NCBI GenBank assembly: GCA_936943315.1
Contig: CAKZJM010000284.1
Span: 1 to 5,672 of the forward strand
Reading direction: 5' to 3'
DNA from: an uncultured Methylophilus sp.
Lineage (GTDB): Bacteria; Pseudomonadota; Gammaproteobacteria; Burkholderiales; Methylophilaceae
Length of the DNA: 5,672 nt
Position numbers and translations under genes: made by a program. Positions 1 through 5,158 of this stretch are shown piece by piece (position 1 is the first letter of the stretch; every line of letters starts with the position of its first letter). The notes beneath the pieces are model-generated. The model saw only the letters and a list, made by a program, of their open reading frames with translations, did not search any database and was not told the DNA's origin.

Positions 1-159
1 AATGCGTGCCTGCGGGCAATGTGCGAGCAGGGCCGGATTGACCAGGTCATCGACCAGCACCACTTCTGCCTGCTGCAAGGCTTTGATGGCCTTGAGCGTG
101 ATGAGGTCTGGGTCGCCTGGTCCGGCACCGACTAAATAGACTTTTGCGGCTGAAGTCAT
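1..159 (-). CDS. cobA: Uroporphyrinogen-III C-methyltransferase (SUMT), N-terminal 53 residues, runs off the left edge
   Basis: SUMT methylates uroporphyrinogen III twice with S-adenosylmethionine to give precorrin-2, the branch point to siroheme and cobalamin, in the cytoplasm. The visible start reads MTSAAKVYLVGAGPGDPDLI, followed by TLKA. VGAGPGDPDLITLKA (residues 10-24) is the glycine-rich N-terminal signature of this tetrapyrrole methylase family, and VVLVDDLVNP further on also fits it. The ATG at 159 follows AAGGA with 7 bases between. Only 23 bases separate it from the porin stop codon, so it is very likely the last visible gene of the nitrate operon. Siroheme is the cofactor of assimilatory nitrite reductase, which explains its presence here. 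Whether the protein is SUMT alone or a CysG-like fusion cannot be told: CysG carries its SUMT domain at the C-terminus, so a SUMT-first start favours the single-function enzyme. Confidence 0.92.
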   Translation of the reverse strand, partial: MTSAAKVYLVGAGPGDPDLITLKAIKALQQAEVVLVDDLVNPALLAHCPQARI

Positions 160-182
160 AGGTCATTCCTTACTTGGTTAAA

Positions 183-1649
183 TCAAAAGGTGTACATGGC
201 GGTCAGCCATAGTTTTTCGGTGTCACGCACGCGGCCTGCTGTACCGTTGGCGGTGGTTAGATTAGGCAACAATGCATAATGGTCGCCTTCAGTAAACTTG
301 CCGTACTCCAGCTTGGTCATCCAGTTTTTGTCCACATTCCAGGTCACAGCGGCGTTCCACTCTTTACCATAGCGTGAACCGTTGGTGCGTGTTCCACCAC
401 CCACAGTATGGAAGTCTTCATCAGAATCAATCACGTGGTAATCAGCGAAGAACAGAAAATCACCATACCGATAAGTAGCCGTGACAAAAGTATCTTTGAT
501 CCCTTCCAGCGGAGTCGCCAGGAATTTATCTACCCAGCCCTGGAACAGATGGTTGGTCCCCAGCGGGGTCTGGAAGGCATAACGGCCATTGTTGCTGGAT
601 AGCAATTCCTGGTCTACACGCATGTTGAAGTTATCAATACCGAAGCCACCACCCAGTTTGTAATAGTGGGCATCAATACGGGAATCGCCACCGCTGTAGT
701 CTGTCTGCTTGGCGTATTCAGCCGTGTAATGTGCGCGGTAGTTAGGGGTGAACGGATGAGTGCCATCAAGACGCAAGCCTATGATTTTGTTACCCTGGTC
801 AGCATTCTGGTTGGCCGTACCACCTTTACCGGCGGCATTGGCCGCAGGTGTCGTGCCATTACCAAACCAGGCACGCCCCATACCTAAGTCCTGAAAGCCA
901 TCAAGATAGGCATAACCTACCAAAAACTCGGTGGGTGAAATGCGGTAACGCGCATTGACAATATCCAGCGCACCATCAGAGCGGTATTTAGTGGTGATTT
1001 GCTCCACTCCTTCAAAGTGCGCCAGGAAAATTTCTGTGTCTGGAATGGTTTTATTGAAAATGGAGACGCCATCAAATACCTGCATCACCTGGCGGAAGGC
1101 AATGTCACCAATAAAACGAACATTGTCGAGGTTAACCTGCTGGCGACCTGCGCGCACACGCGTATTTTTAATACCAGTCCATTCGACAAACAACTGGTTT
1201 ACGCCGGTATAGTCAGGGTCGACCACTTTGGCATATTCGATTTTGTTGGCCTGGTTGGAGATGCTGTTAATTTGTGTGCCATTGGTGCTGTCGTTGAAGT
1301 TGTCAGTTAGTTTTGACACGTTAATCAATTGACCAGCAAAGCTCCAGTTATGATAAGGCGCCGTTTGCCAACCAATTAAACTTCTCAAGGTCAGAGCATT
1401 GGCATCCTTCAAATCCTCATTGGCGGTTGGATTGGCGGCACCATTGGGTAAGCGTGCTGGTTGCAAACCGTCCTGTTGCACGTTTTCATAACGCAATCTG
1501 AAACTCGTCATGTTTTTGCCGGTTTTAATCGCATCCATAAAAGTGTATTCAGGGATGATCTCTTCTTCTGCCATCACCTGCAGGCTCAGGGCCGCCAGCA
1601 AAACCGCGGCTGAAACTTGACGCAAGCGTGGGTGTGAGTTAGCGTTCAT
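183..1649 (-). CDS. Outer-membrane beta-barrel porin, alginate-export-like family
   Basis: Predicted outer-membrane channel of 488 residues. I chose the ATG at 1649 because AAGGAG lies 6 bases upstream. A longer frame starting at 1730 would add 27 residues rich in P, H and K and would bury the signal peptide. Residues 1-27 form a Sec signal peptide: a basic start with R8 and R10, a hydrophobic core AAVLLAALSL, and a likely cut after VMA before EEE. The mature part has the alternating aromatic and polar strands of a beta-barrel, for example SFRLRYENV, ATYRYGDFLFFADYHV and WNAAVTWNVDKNWMTKLEYG, and ends in MYTF with the terminal phenylalanine typical of outer-membrane proteins. Length and strand pattern resemble the alginate-export porin family (Pfam Alginate_exp); I assign this by recognition only. 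Alginate is an unlikely substrate beside nitrate transport genes, so nitrate or nitrite uptake is the inferred role. It lies 83 bases after nrtD and 23 before cobA. Confidence 0.85.
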   Translation of the reverse strand: MNANSHPRLRQVSAAVLLAALSLQVMAEEEIIPEYTFMDAIKTGKNMTSFRLRYENVQQDGLQPARLPNGAANPTANEDLKDANALTLRSLIGWQTAPYHNWSFAGQLINVSKLTDNFNDSTNGTQINSISNQANKIEYAKVVDPDYTGVNQLFVEWTGIKNTRVRAGRQQVNLDNVRFIGDIAFRQVMQVFDGVSIFNKTIPDTEIFLAHFEGVEQITTKYRSDGALDIVNARYRISPTEFLVGYAYLDGFQDLGMGRAWFGNGTTPAANAAGKGGTANQNADQGNKIIGLRLDGTHPFTPNYRAHYTAEYAKQTDYSGGDSRIDAHYYKLGGGFGIDNFNMRVDQELLSSNNGRYAFQTPLGTNHLFQGWVDKFLATPLEGIKDTFVTATYRYGDFLFFADYHVIDSDEDFHTVGGGTRTNGSRYGKEWNAAVTWNVDKNWMTKLEYGKFTEGDHYALLPNLTTANGTAGRVRDTEKLWLTAMYTF

Positions 1650-1698
1650 GTGTTGCTCCTTTTTTCTATGTGGGGTAACCATACTTCGATGAGGTGTG

Positions 1699-1728
1699 GA
1701 TGCTGGCGGGTGGCCGCCCGTCAGCATC
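1699..1728 (-). repeat. Hairpin between nrtD and the porin gene, no U tract
   Basis: On the transcribed strand GATGCTG pairs with CAGCATC (7 bp). After one A·C mismatch, CGGG pairs with CCCG around the 6-base loop CGGCCA. The next bases are CACACCTC, so this is not a standard intrinsic terminator. It begins 5 bases past the nrtD stop codon. It could protect the 3' end of the upstream message or lower expression of the genes after it, but neither role is shown by the sequence. Confidence 0.6.
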
Positions 1729-1732
1729 ATCT

Positions 1733-2542
1733 TTATGCCGCCTTTTTGGCGTGTCTTTCATACAAAAATTTCAATACTTCGCTGCGCAGATGCGTGTAAG
1801 CCGGGTCTTCCACCAGTTCCAGGCGTTTGCGCGGACGTGGCAAGTCCACCTCCAGAATTTCACCAATCGTGGCCGCCGGGCCATTGGTCATCATGACAAT
1901 GCGGTCTGACAGCAATACCGCTTCATCCACATCGTGCGTGACCATGACTGCGGTGCAGCCGGAGCGCGCCATGATGCTCATCAACTCATCTTGCAGGCCT
2001 GCGCGGGTGAGTGCGTCCAATGCACCAAACGGCTCGTCGAGTAACAGCACTTTGGGTTCCATGGCGAGGGCGCGGGCAATGCCAACACGTTGCTTCATGC
2101 CGCCAGAAATTTCGTTCGGGCGTTTTTCCATGGCGTGGCTGAGGCCCACCAGTTCTAGTGCGGCGCGAGTGCGTTCGGCTAATTGTGCCGGGCCTTCGGT
2201 CTCGCTAAACACGCGCTCAACTGCCAGGTAAACATTTTCAAAGCAAGTCAGCCAGGGCAGCAGGGAGTGGTTTTGAAATACCACCGCGCGTTCAGGGCCA
2301 GGCTTTGCGATCTCGCGTCCGGCACAGAACAGGTAGCCTTCTGTGGGTTGCAGCAACCCGGCAATCAGGTTGAGCACGGTAGATTTACCGCAACCGGAGT
2401 GGCCGATAATTGAAATAAACTCACCTTCACGGATATTGAGGTTGATATCTTTAAGGGCCTGGAAGCTGCCTTTTTTGGTTTGAAAGGTCATGTTGACGTT
2501 TTCAATCAACACGTAGCGGTCTTGCATCATATTGGTTGTCAT
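1733..2542 (-). CDS. nrtD: Nitrate ABC transporter, ATP-binding protein (NrtC/NrtD family)
   Basis: Cytoplasmic ATPase of 269 residues that powers nitrate/nitrite import through NrtB. All ABC motifs are intact: Walker A GHSGCGKST (residues 47-55), Q-loop glutamine in VVFQNHSLLPW (Q90), signature SGGMKQR (146-152), Walker B VLLLDEP (165-171) and H-loop histidine in VMVTHD (H203). The Q-loop tail NHSLLPWLT and the DLPRPRKR stretch near the end are typical of the nitrate/sulfonate/taurine importer group. It lacks the C-terminal NrtA-like regulatory domain found in cyanobacterial NrtC, so it corresponds to NrtD, or NasD of Klebsiella. As the only ATPase visible, it presumably works as a homodimer. 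The ATG at 2542 follows AAGGA with 8 bases between, and 23 bases separate it from the nrtB stop. M5 and M6 are possible alternative starts but have no ribosome binding site as good. Confidence 0.94.
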   Translation of the reverse strand: MTTNMMQDRYVLIENVNMTFQTKKGSFQALKDINLNIREGEFISIIGHSGCGKSTVLNLIAGLLQPTEGYLFCAGREIAKPGPERAVVFQNHSLLPWLTCFENVYLAVERVFSETEGPAQLAERTRAALELVGLSHAMEKRPNEISGGMKQRVGIARALAMEPKVLLLDEPFGALDALTRAGLQDELMSIMARSGCTAVMVTHDVDEAVLLSDRIVMMTNGPAATIGEILEVDLPRPRKRLELVEDPAYTHLRSEVLKFLYERHAKKAA

Positions 2543-2565
2543 CGTGTGATTCCTTATCGAATGGA

Positions 2566-3492
2566 TTATTCGTAGCTATAGCGTTTTGCGAGCAGCACCA
2601 GGCATTGCTCAAGCAGCAAGCCGACAATACCGACAATGAAAATGGCGATGATGATGTGCTCAACGTTGAGGTTGTTCCATTCATCCCATACCCAGAAGCC
2701 GATACCCACGCCGCCAGTCAGCATTTCTGCCGCCACAATCACCAGCCAGGCTGCGCCGATGGAAAGACGTACGCCGGTCATCATGTAAGGCATCACGTAG
2801 GGCAGCAGGATTTTGGTAATCACCTTCCATTCGGAGAGGTTGAGTACTTTGGCCACGTTCATATAGTCTTGCGGTACTTTGCTCACGCCGACAGCGGTGT
2901 TGATGATCATGGGCCAGACGGCGGTGATGAAAATCACCCAGATCGCTGCCGGGTTGGCTGCCTTGAACACCAGCAGGCCAATCGGCAACCAGGCCAAGGG
3001 TGAGACGGGTTTCAGCAGACTGATGATAGGCGCTGCCATTCTCGACATGAATGCATAGCGGCCAATCACAAACCCCATCGGGATACCCACAATCGCTGCT
3101 AGCGCAAAACCGGTCGCCACGCGTTTGAGTGAGTTGAGGATGTTCCAGCCGATGCCCATGTCATTGGGGTTGTTGATGTAAAACGGGTCTCTAAACAACT
3201 CAACCGCCGATTCCCAGGTTTTTACCGGGCCTGGCAAGCCTTGCGTAAGCGCCGACACTGTGGCCCAGATGGCAGCAAAAATCAGCAAGCCGGTCACAGG
3301 CGGCAACAGCCATTCAAATATACGTTTGGCTGTTGCCGCCCATGCCCCACGCTTCTGCAAAAGCGGGGTGGCTGCTGTAGCTGTGGTCGAGAGAGGTTTA
3401 ACCACAGCAACAACGGGTTTTGCCTGGGCTGTTTTCACCGCTGGCTCACTATCTGGCATTACTTTTTCCTTGGTAAAGCTGACGACACTCAT
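2566..3492 (-). CDS. nrtB: Nitrate ABC transporter, permease protein
   Basis: Inner-membrane subunit, 308 residues, forming the nitrate translocation path and docking the ATPase. An N-terminal tail of about 60 residues, rich in A, K, T and V, precedes the first membrane segment (about 61-82, WLLPPVTGLLIFAAIWATVSAL). More hydrophobic segments follow at about 125-145, 168-190 and 237-255, with the last near 280-300. Typical of NrtB are LKPVSPLAWLPIGLLVF (160-176) and the EAA-type coupling region about 211-235 (MNVAKVLNLSEWKVITKILLPY), followed by the run through SIGAAWLVIVAAEM. The start at 3492 has AGGAG 7 bases upstream. An in-frame ATG at 3459 (MPDSEPAV) also has AAGGA upstream and would shorten the tail by 11 residues, so the exact start is slightly uncertain. 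The gap to nrtA is 18 bases and to nrtD 23, consistent with one operon. Confidence 0.94.
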   Translation of the reverse strand: MSVVSFTKEKVMPDSEPAVKTAQAKPVVAVVKPLSTTATAATPLLQKRGAWAATAKRIFEWLLPPVTGLLIFAAIWATVSALTQGLPGPVKTWESAVELFRDPFYINNPNDMGIGWNILNSLKRVATGFALAAIVGIPMGFVIGRYAFMSRMAAPIISLLKPVSPLAWLPIGLLVFKAANPAAIWVIFITAVWPMIINTAVGVSKVPQDYMNVAKVLNLSEWKVITKILLPYVMPYMMTGVRLSIGAAWLVIVAAEMLTGGVGIGFWVWDEWNNLNVEHIIIAIFIVGIVGLLLEQCLVLLAKRYSYE

Positions 3493-3510
3493 GGTGACTC
3501 TCCTTTAAGA

Positions 3511-4830
3511 TTAAGCTTTAACCTTGAAGCTGTTGGCATAGGCTTTAGGATCTTTGCCATCCCACACCACGCCGTCGATCAGCTTGCTGCTGCGCATCAC
3601 GTCAGTCGGTACGCTGATGCCCAGAGCCTTGGCCGCTTCAGTGTAAATATCGATGCGGTTGACCTTTTTCGCCACGCCCAGGTAATCCGGGTCTGACTTC
3701 AGCAAGCCCCAGCGTTTGTGTTGGGTCAGGAACCACATGCCGTCGGACAGGTAAGGGAAACTGACCTTGCCGTCGTTAAAGAACTTCATGTAGTTAGGGT
3801 CTTCCCATTTTTTGCCGATGCCGTTGTCGTAATGGCCGAGGAAACGGCCTTCAATCACTTCTTCTGGCGCGTTGACGTAGGCTTTGCCTGAAATCAGCTT
3901 GGCCACTTCGGCGCGGTTTTTGGTCGCGTCTATGTAACGGGAGGCCTCCAGGATCGCCTTGGTGAGTGCCAGGGCGGTGTTCGGGTTTTTGGCAATAAAG
4001 TCTGCCGTGGTGCCCAATACTTTTTCAGGATGGTCTACCCAGATATCCTGCGAGGTGGCGACGGTGTAGCCGACCTTGTCGTAAATGGCACGGGCGTTCC
4101 AGGGTTCGCCGACGCAGTAGCCGTCCATATTGCCGATACGCATATTGGCCACCATTTGTGGCGGAGGCACCACAATGGTTTTCACGTCCTGCATCGGGTT
4201 GATGCCGTAGGTGGCGAGCCAGTAATACAGCCACATGGCGTGGGTGCCCGTCGGGAAGGTCTGGGCAAACGTAAAGTCGCGGTTTTCGTTATCCAGCAGG
4301 CGTTTCAAGGTGCCGCCACTGGTGACGCCTTTTTCTTTCAACTGGTTAGCCAAGGTGATGCCTTGACCATTGTTGTTGAGGGTCATCAGCACGTTCATGT
4401 CTTTTTGCTGGCCGCCGATGCCCATCTGTACGCCATAAATCAAACCATACAACACGTGCGCAGCGTGCAATTCGCCGTTCACCAGCTTGTCGCGTACGCC
4501 TGCCCAGGAAGCTTCTTTTGAAGGCACAATCTTGATGCCGTATTTTTTATCAAAGCCCATTTGTGCAGCGACAATAATCGGGGCACAGTCAGTCAGCGGA
4601 ATAAAACCGACTTTGACTTCGGTGAGCTCAGGGGCATCAGAGCCTGCTGCCCAAGCCTGGCTGCGAATGGCTGGGGGCACCATGTTCATCATGGCGGCTG
4701 CACCGACCGCACCGGCAATGGCCTGGCGGAAAAACTGGCGGCGGGTCTGGTCTATGGATGCTGGCGAGGCGTCGGATGCTGGCTGAACGACAGTCTGCTC
4801 GACCATTGTTTTCTTGTCAGAACTACTCAT
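3511..4830 (-). CDS. nrtA: Nitrate-binding protein of ABC transporter, Tat-exported (NrtA/CmpA/NasF family)
   Basis: Periplasmic substrate-binding protein of 439 residues that captures nitrate (perhaps nitrite too) and delivers it to NrtB. The N-terminus is a long twin-arginine signal: a polar 28-residue lead, TRRQFFRQA at 29-37, a weakly hydrophobic AIAGAVGAAAMMNMV, and a likely cut near AWA (residue 61). The mature protein opens with VKVGFIPLTDCAPIIVAAQ (about 72-90), the conserved first strand and ligand loop of this family. GVRDKLVNGELHAAHVLYGL and DGYCVGEPWNARA are also family hallmarks. The length fits NrtA, and there is no sign of a cyanobacterial-type lipobox. The ATG at 4830 is set by AGGGAG 5 bases upstream. 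The gene is the first of the operon and lies behind the leader terminator. Bicarbonate-binding CmpA is a close relative, but the NasR-type control and the cobA neighbour favour nitrate. Confidence 0.94.
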   Translation of the reverse strand: MSSSDKKTMVEQTVVQPASDASPASIDQTRRQFFRQAIAGAVGAAAMMNMVPPAIRSQAWAAGSDAPELTEVKVGFIPLTDCAPIIVAAQMGFDKKYGIKIVPSKEASWAGVRDKLVNGELHAAHVLYGLIYGVQMGIGGQQKDMNVLMTLNNNGQGITLANQLKEKGVTSGGTLKRLLDNENRDFTFAQTFPTGTHAMWLYYWLATYGINPMQDVKTIVVPPPQMVANMRIGNMDGYCVGEPWNARAIYDKVGYTVATSQDIWVDHPEKVLGTTADFIAKNPNTALALTKAILEASRYIDATKNRAEVAKLISGKAYVNAPEEVIEGRFLGHYDNGIGKKWEDPNYMKFFNDGKVSFPYLSDGMWFLTQHKRWGLLKSDPDYLGVAKKVNRIDIYTEAAKALGISVPTDVMRSSKLIDGVVWDGKDPKAYANSFKVKA

Positions 4831-4835
4831 GTTTT

Positions 4836-4841
4836 CTCCCT
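4836..4841 (-). promoter_or_regulatory. nrtA: nrtA ribosome binding site
   Basis: AGGGAG sits 5 bases before the nrtA ATG. It lies about 25 bases past the terminator U tract and outside every hairpin described here. The leader therefore appears to act on transcription termination and not by hiding this site. Confidence 0.75.
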
Positions 4842-4866
4842 GGAAGTGAAATTTAACTGGAAATGT

Positions 4867-4921
4867 AAAAACAAAAAGGCGTCCTGAATGCAGACTGTCT
4901 GTCTACACTCAGGACGCCTTT
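4867..4921 (-). terminator. Leader intrinsic terminator ahead of nrtA (attenuator)
   Basis: On the transcribed strand the arm AAAGGCGTCCTGA pairs perfectly with TCAGGACGCCTTT (13 bp). The stem continues inward with eight more pairs (two of them G·U), from GTGTAGAC with GTCTGCAT, around a loop AGACA. The 3' side runs into a U tract TTTTTGTTTTT ending at 4867. A stem of about 21 bp followed by U residues, located inside a 5' leader and 36 bases before the first gene, is an attenuator and not an end-of-operon terminator. Its 5' arm overlaps hairpin P2 (4910-4927), so the two cannot form together. Confidence 0.93.
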
Positions 4922-4927
4922 GTCCTG
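4910..4927 (-). promoter_or_regulatory. Leader hairpin P2, ANTAR target with hexaloop, antiterminator
   Basis: CAGGAC pairs with GTCCTG (6 bp) around the six-base loop AAAGGC. The loop has A at position 1 and G at position 4, the two conserved loop bases of the ANTAR RNA target. The loop bases and the 3' arm (4910-4921) are the same bases that build the 5' arm of the terminator, so binding that stabilises P2 would block termination. This is direct structural reading plus the known mechanism of NasR and EutV; protein binding is inferred. Confidence 0.85.
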
Positions 4928-4933
4928 TATTGC

Positions 4934-4951
4934 CAACCTCATGCAAGGTTG
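4934..4951 (-). promoter_or_regulatory. Leader hairpin P1, probable first ANTAR target hairpin
   Basis: CAACCT pairs with AGGTTG (6 bp) around the six-base loop TGCATG. It precedes P2 by a 6-base linker, GCAATA, as expected for the paired hairpins bound by an ANTAR dimer. The loop does not carry A1 and G4: it has U and A there. If the closing U-A pair opens, the loop becomes eight bases. I keep the P1 assignment on position, stem and loop size; the loop sequence is the weak point. Confidence 0.65.
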
Positions 4952-5012
4952 TATTAAATACGCGTTTTACTTTGAGCAGTTATCGCCATTGACCACCGCT
5001 TAATTCACTCTT

Positions 5013-5029
5013 AGCAAGCGGCGTGCCAA
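5013..5029 (-). promoter_or_regulatory. Sigma-54 promoter (-24/-12) of the nrtA operon
   Basis: The transcribed strand reads TTGGCACGCCGCTTGCT, which fits the sigma-54 consensus TGGCACG-N4-TTGCW at every specified base. The invariant GG (5027-5026) and GC (5015-5014) have the required spacing of 10 bases between them. The predicted start is near 5002-5001. No better sigma-70 promoter is evident in this gap. Sigma-54 dependence implies an activator, and an NtrC-type site lies upstream. Confidence 0.92.
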
Positions 5030-5044
5030 TTTTAAATGTTGTGT

Positions 5045-5057
5045 TAAGCGAATGATT
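5045..5057 (-). promoter_or_regulatory. Possible IHF site between enhancer and promoter
   Basis: The minus strand reads AATCATTCGCTTA, which matches the IHF consensus WATCARNNNNTTR with one mismatch at R. Its centre lies near -49 from the predicted start, between the NtrC-type site and the sigma-54 promoter, where bending would bring the activator to the polymerase. Such a short match can arise by chance, so this is tentative. Confidence 0.35.
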
Positions 5058-5107
5058 TTACGAGGGTTTTATTGCCGTGTGTGCCTGTGGTGCCCACGCT
5101 TGAGCCC

Positions 5108-5132
5108 AAAAAGAGCGCACCATACAGGTGCG
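5108..5132 (-). terminator. Possible intrinsic terminator of the regulator gene, overlapping the NtrC-type site
   Basis: The 6-bp stem CGCACC/GGTGCG with the 5-base loop TGTAT is followed by CTCTTTTT, 27 bases past the regulator stop codon. A short GC-containing stem with five U residues is a plausible weak terminator that would separate the regulator gene from the operon. The stem is short and two bases sit between it and the first U, so strength is uncertain. Confidence 0.45.
5116..5132 (-). promoter_or_regulatory. NtrC-type enhancer palindrome
   Basis: CGCACC-TGTAT-GGTGCG on the minus strand is a perfect 17-bp inverted repeat and matches the NtrC consensus TGCACC-N5-GGTGCA except for the outermost base of each half. 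Its centre is about 122 bases upstream of the predicted sigma-54 start, a normal distance for NtrC. It points to induction under nitrogen limitation. The same palindrome is followed by CTCTTTTT and could also end the regulator transcript. Confidence 0.78.
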
Positions 5133-5158
5133 GATGCACCATGTGCATATGGCAATGA

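Larger units (their letters stand above)
4831..5002 (-). promoter_or_regulatory. nrtA operon 5' leader with ANTAR-type antitermination switch
   Basis: This is the untranslated leader of about 172 nt from the predicted sigma-54 start to the nrtA ATG. It contains, in order, about 50 nt with no clear element, P1, a short linker, P2, the terminator, and the ribosome binding site. The layout matches the Klebsiella nasF leader, where NasR bound to nitrate or nitrite acts on the paired hairpins and prevents termination. The gene directly upstream encodes an ANTAR protein, which supports it as the cognate regulator. I see no leader peptide with a ribosome binding site, so control by ribosome stalling is unlikely. 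Confidence 0.85.

Noticed and set aside
1650..1730. N-terminal extension of the porin frame starting at 1730
   Set aside because: The added 27 residues are encoded by the intercistronic hairpin region, have no ribosome binding site and would bury a clear signal peptide. The ATG at 1649 has AAGGAG at ideal spacing.
4030..4521. Plus-strand open frame of 163 codons opposite nrtA
   Set aside because: It lies wholly within the antisense of nrtA, resembles no family I know, and reads as a codon-bias shadow. The same applies to the plus-strand frames opposite nrtB, nrtD and the porin gene.
4952..4962. GTAT-TTA-ATAC hairpin on the transcribed strand as P1
   Set aside because: A four-pair AU-rich stem with a three-base loop does not fit the hexaloop target; the hairpin at 4934-4951 is better placed and more stable.
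5078..5094. Second NtrC site of standard 17-bp form
   Set aside because: Only the right half (GGTGCC, 5 of 6) fits. The left half, TGTGTG, matches two of six bases, so it is at best a half-site.
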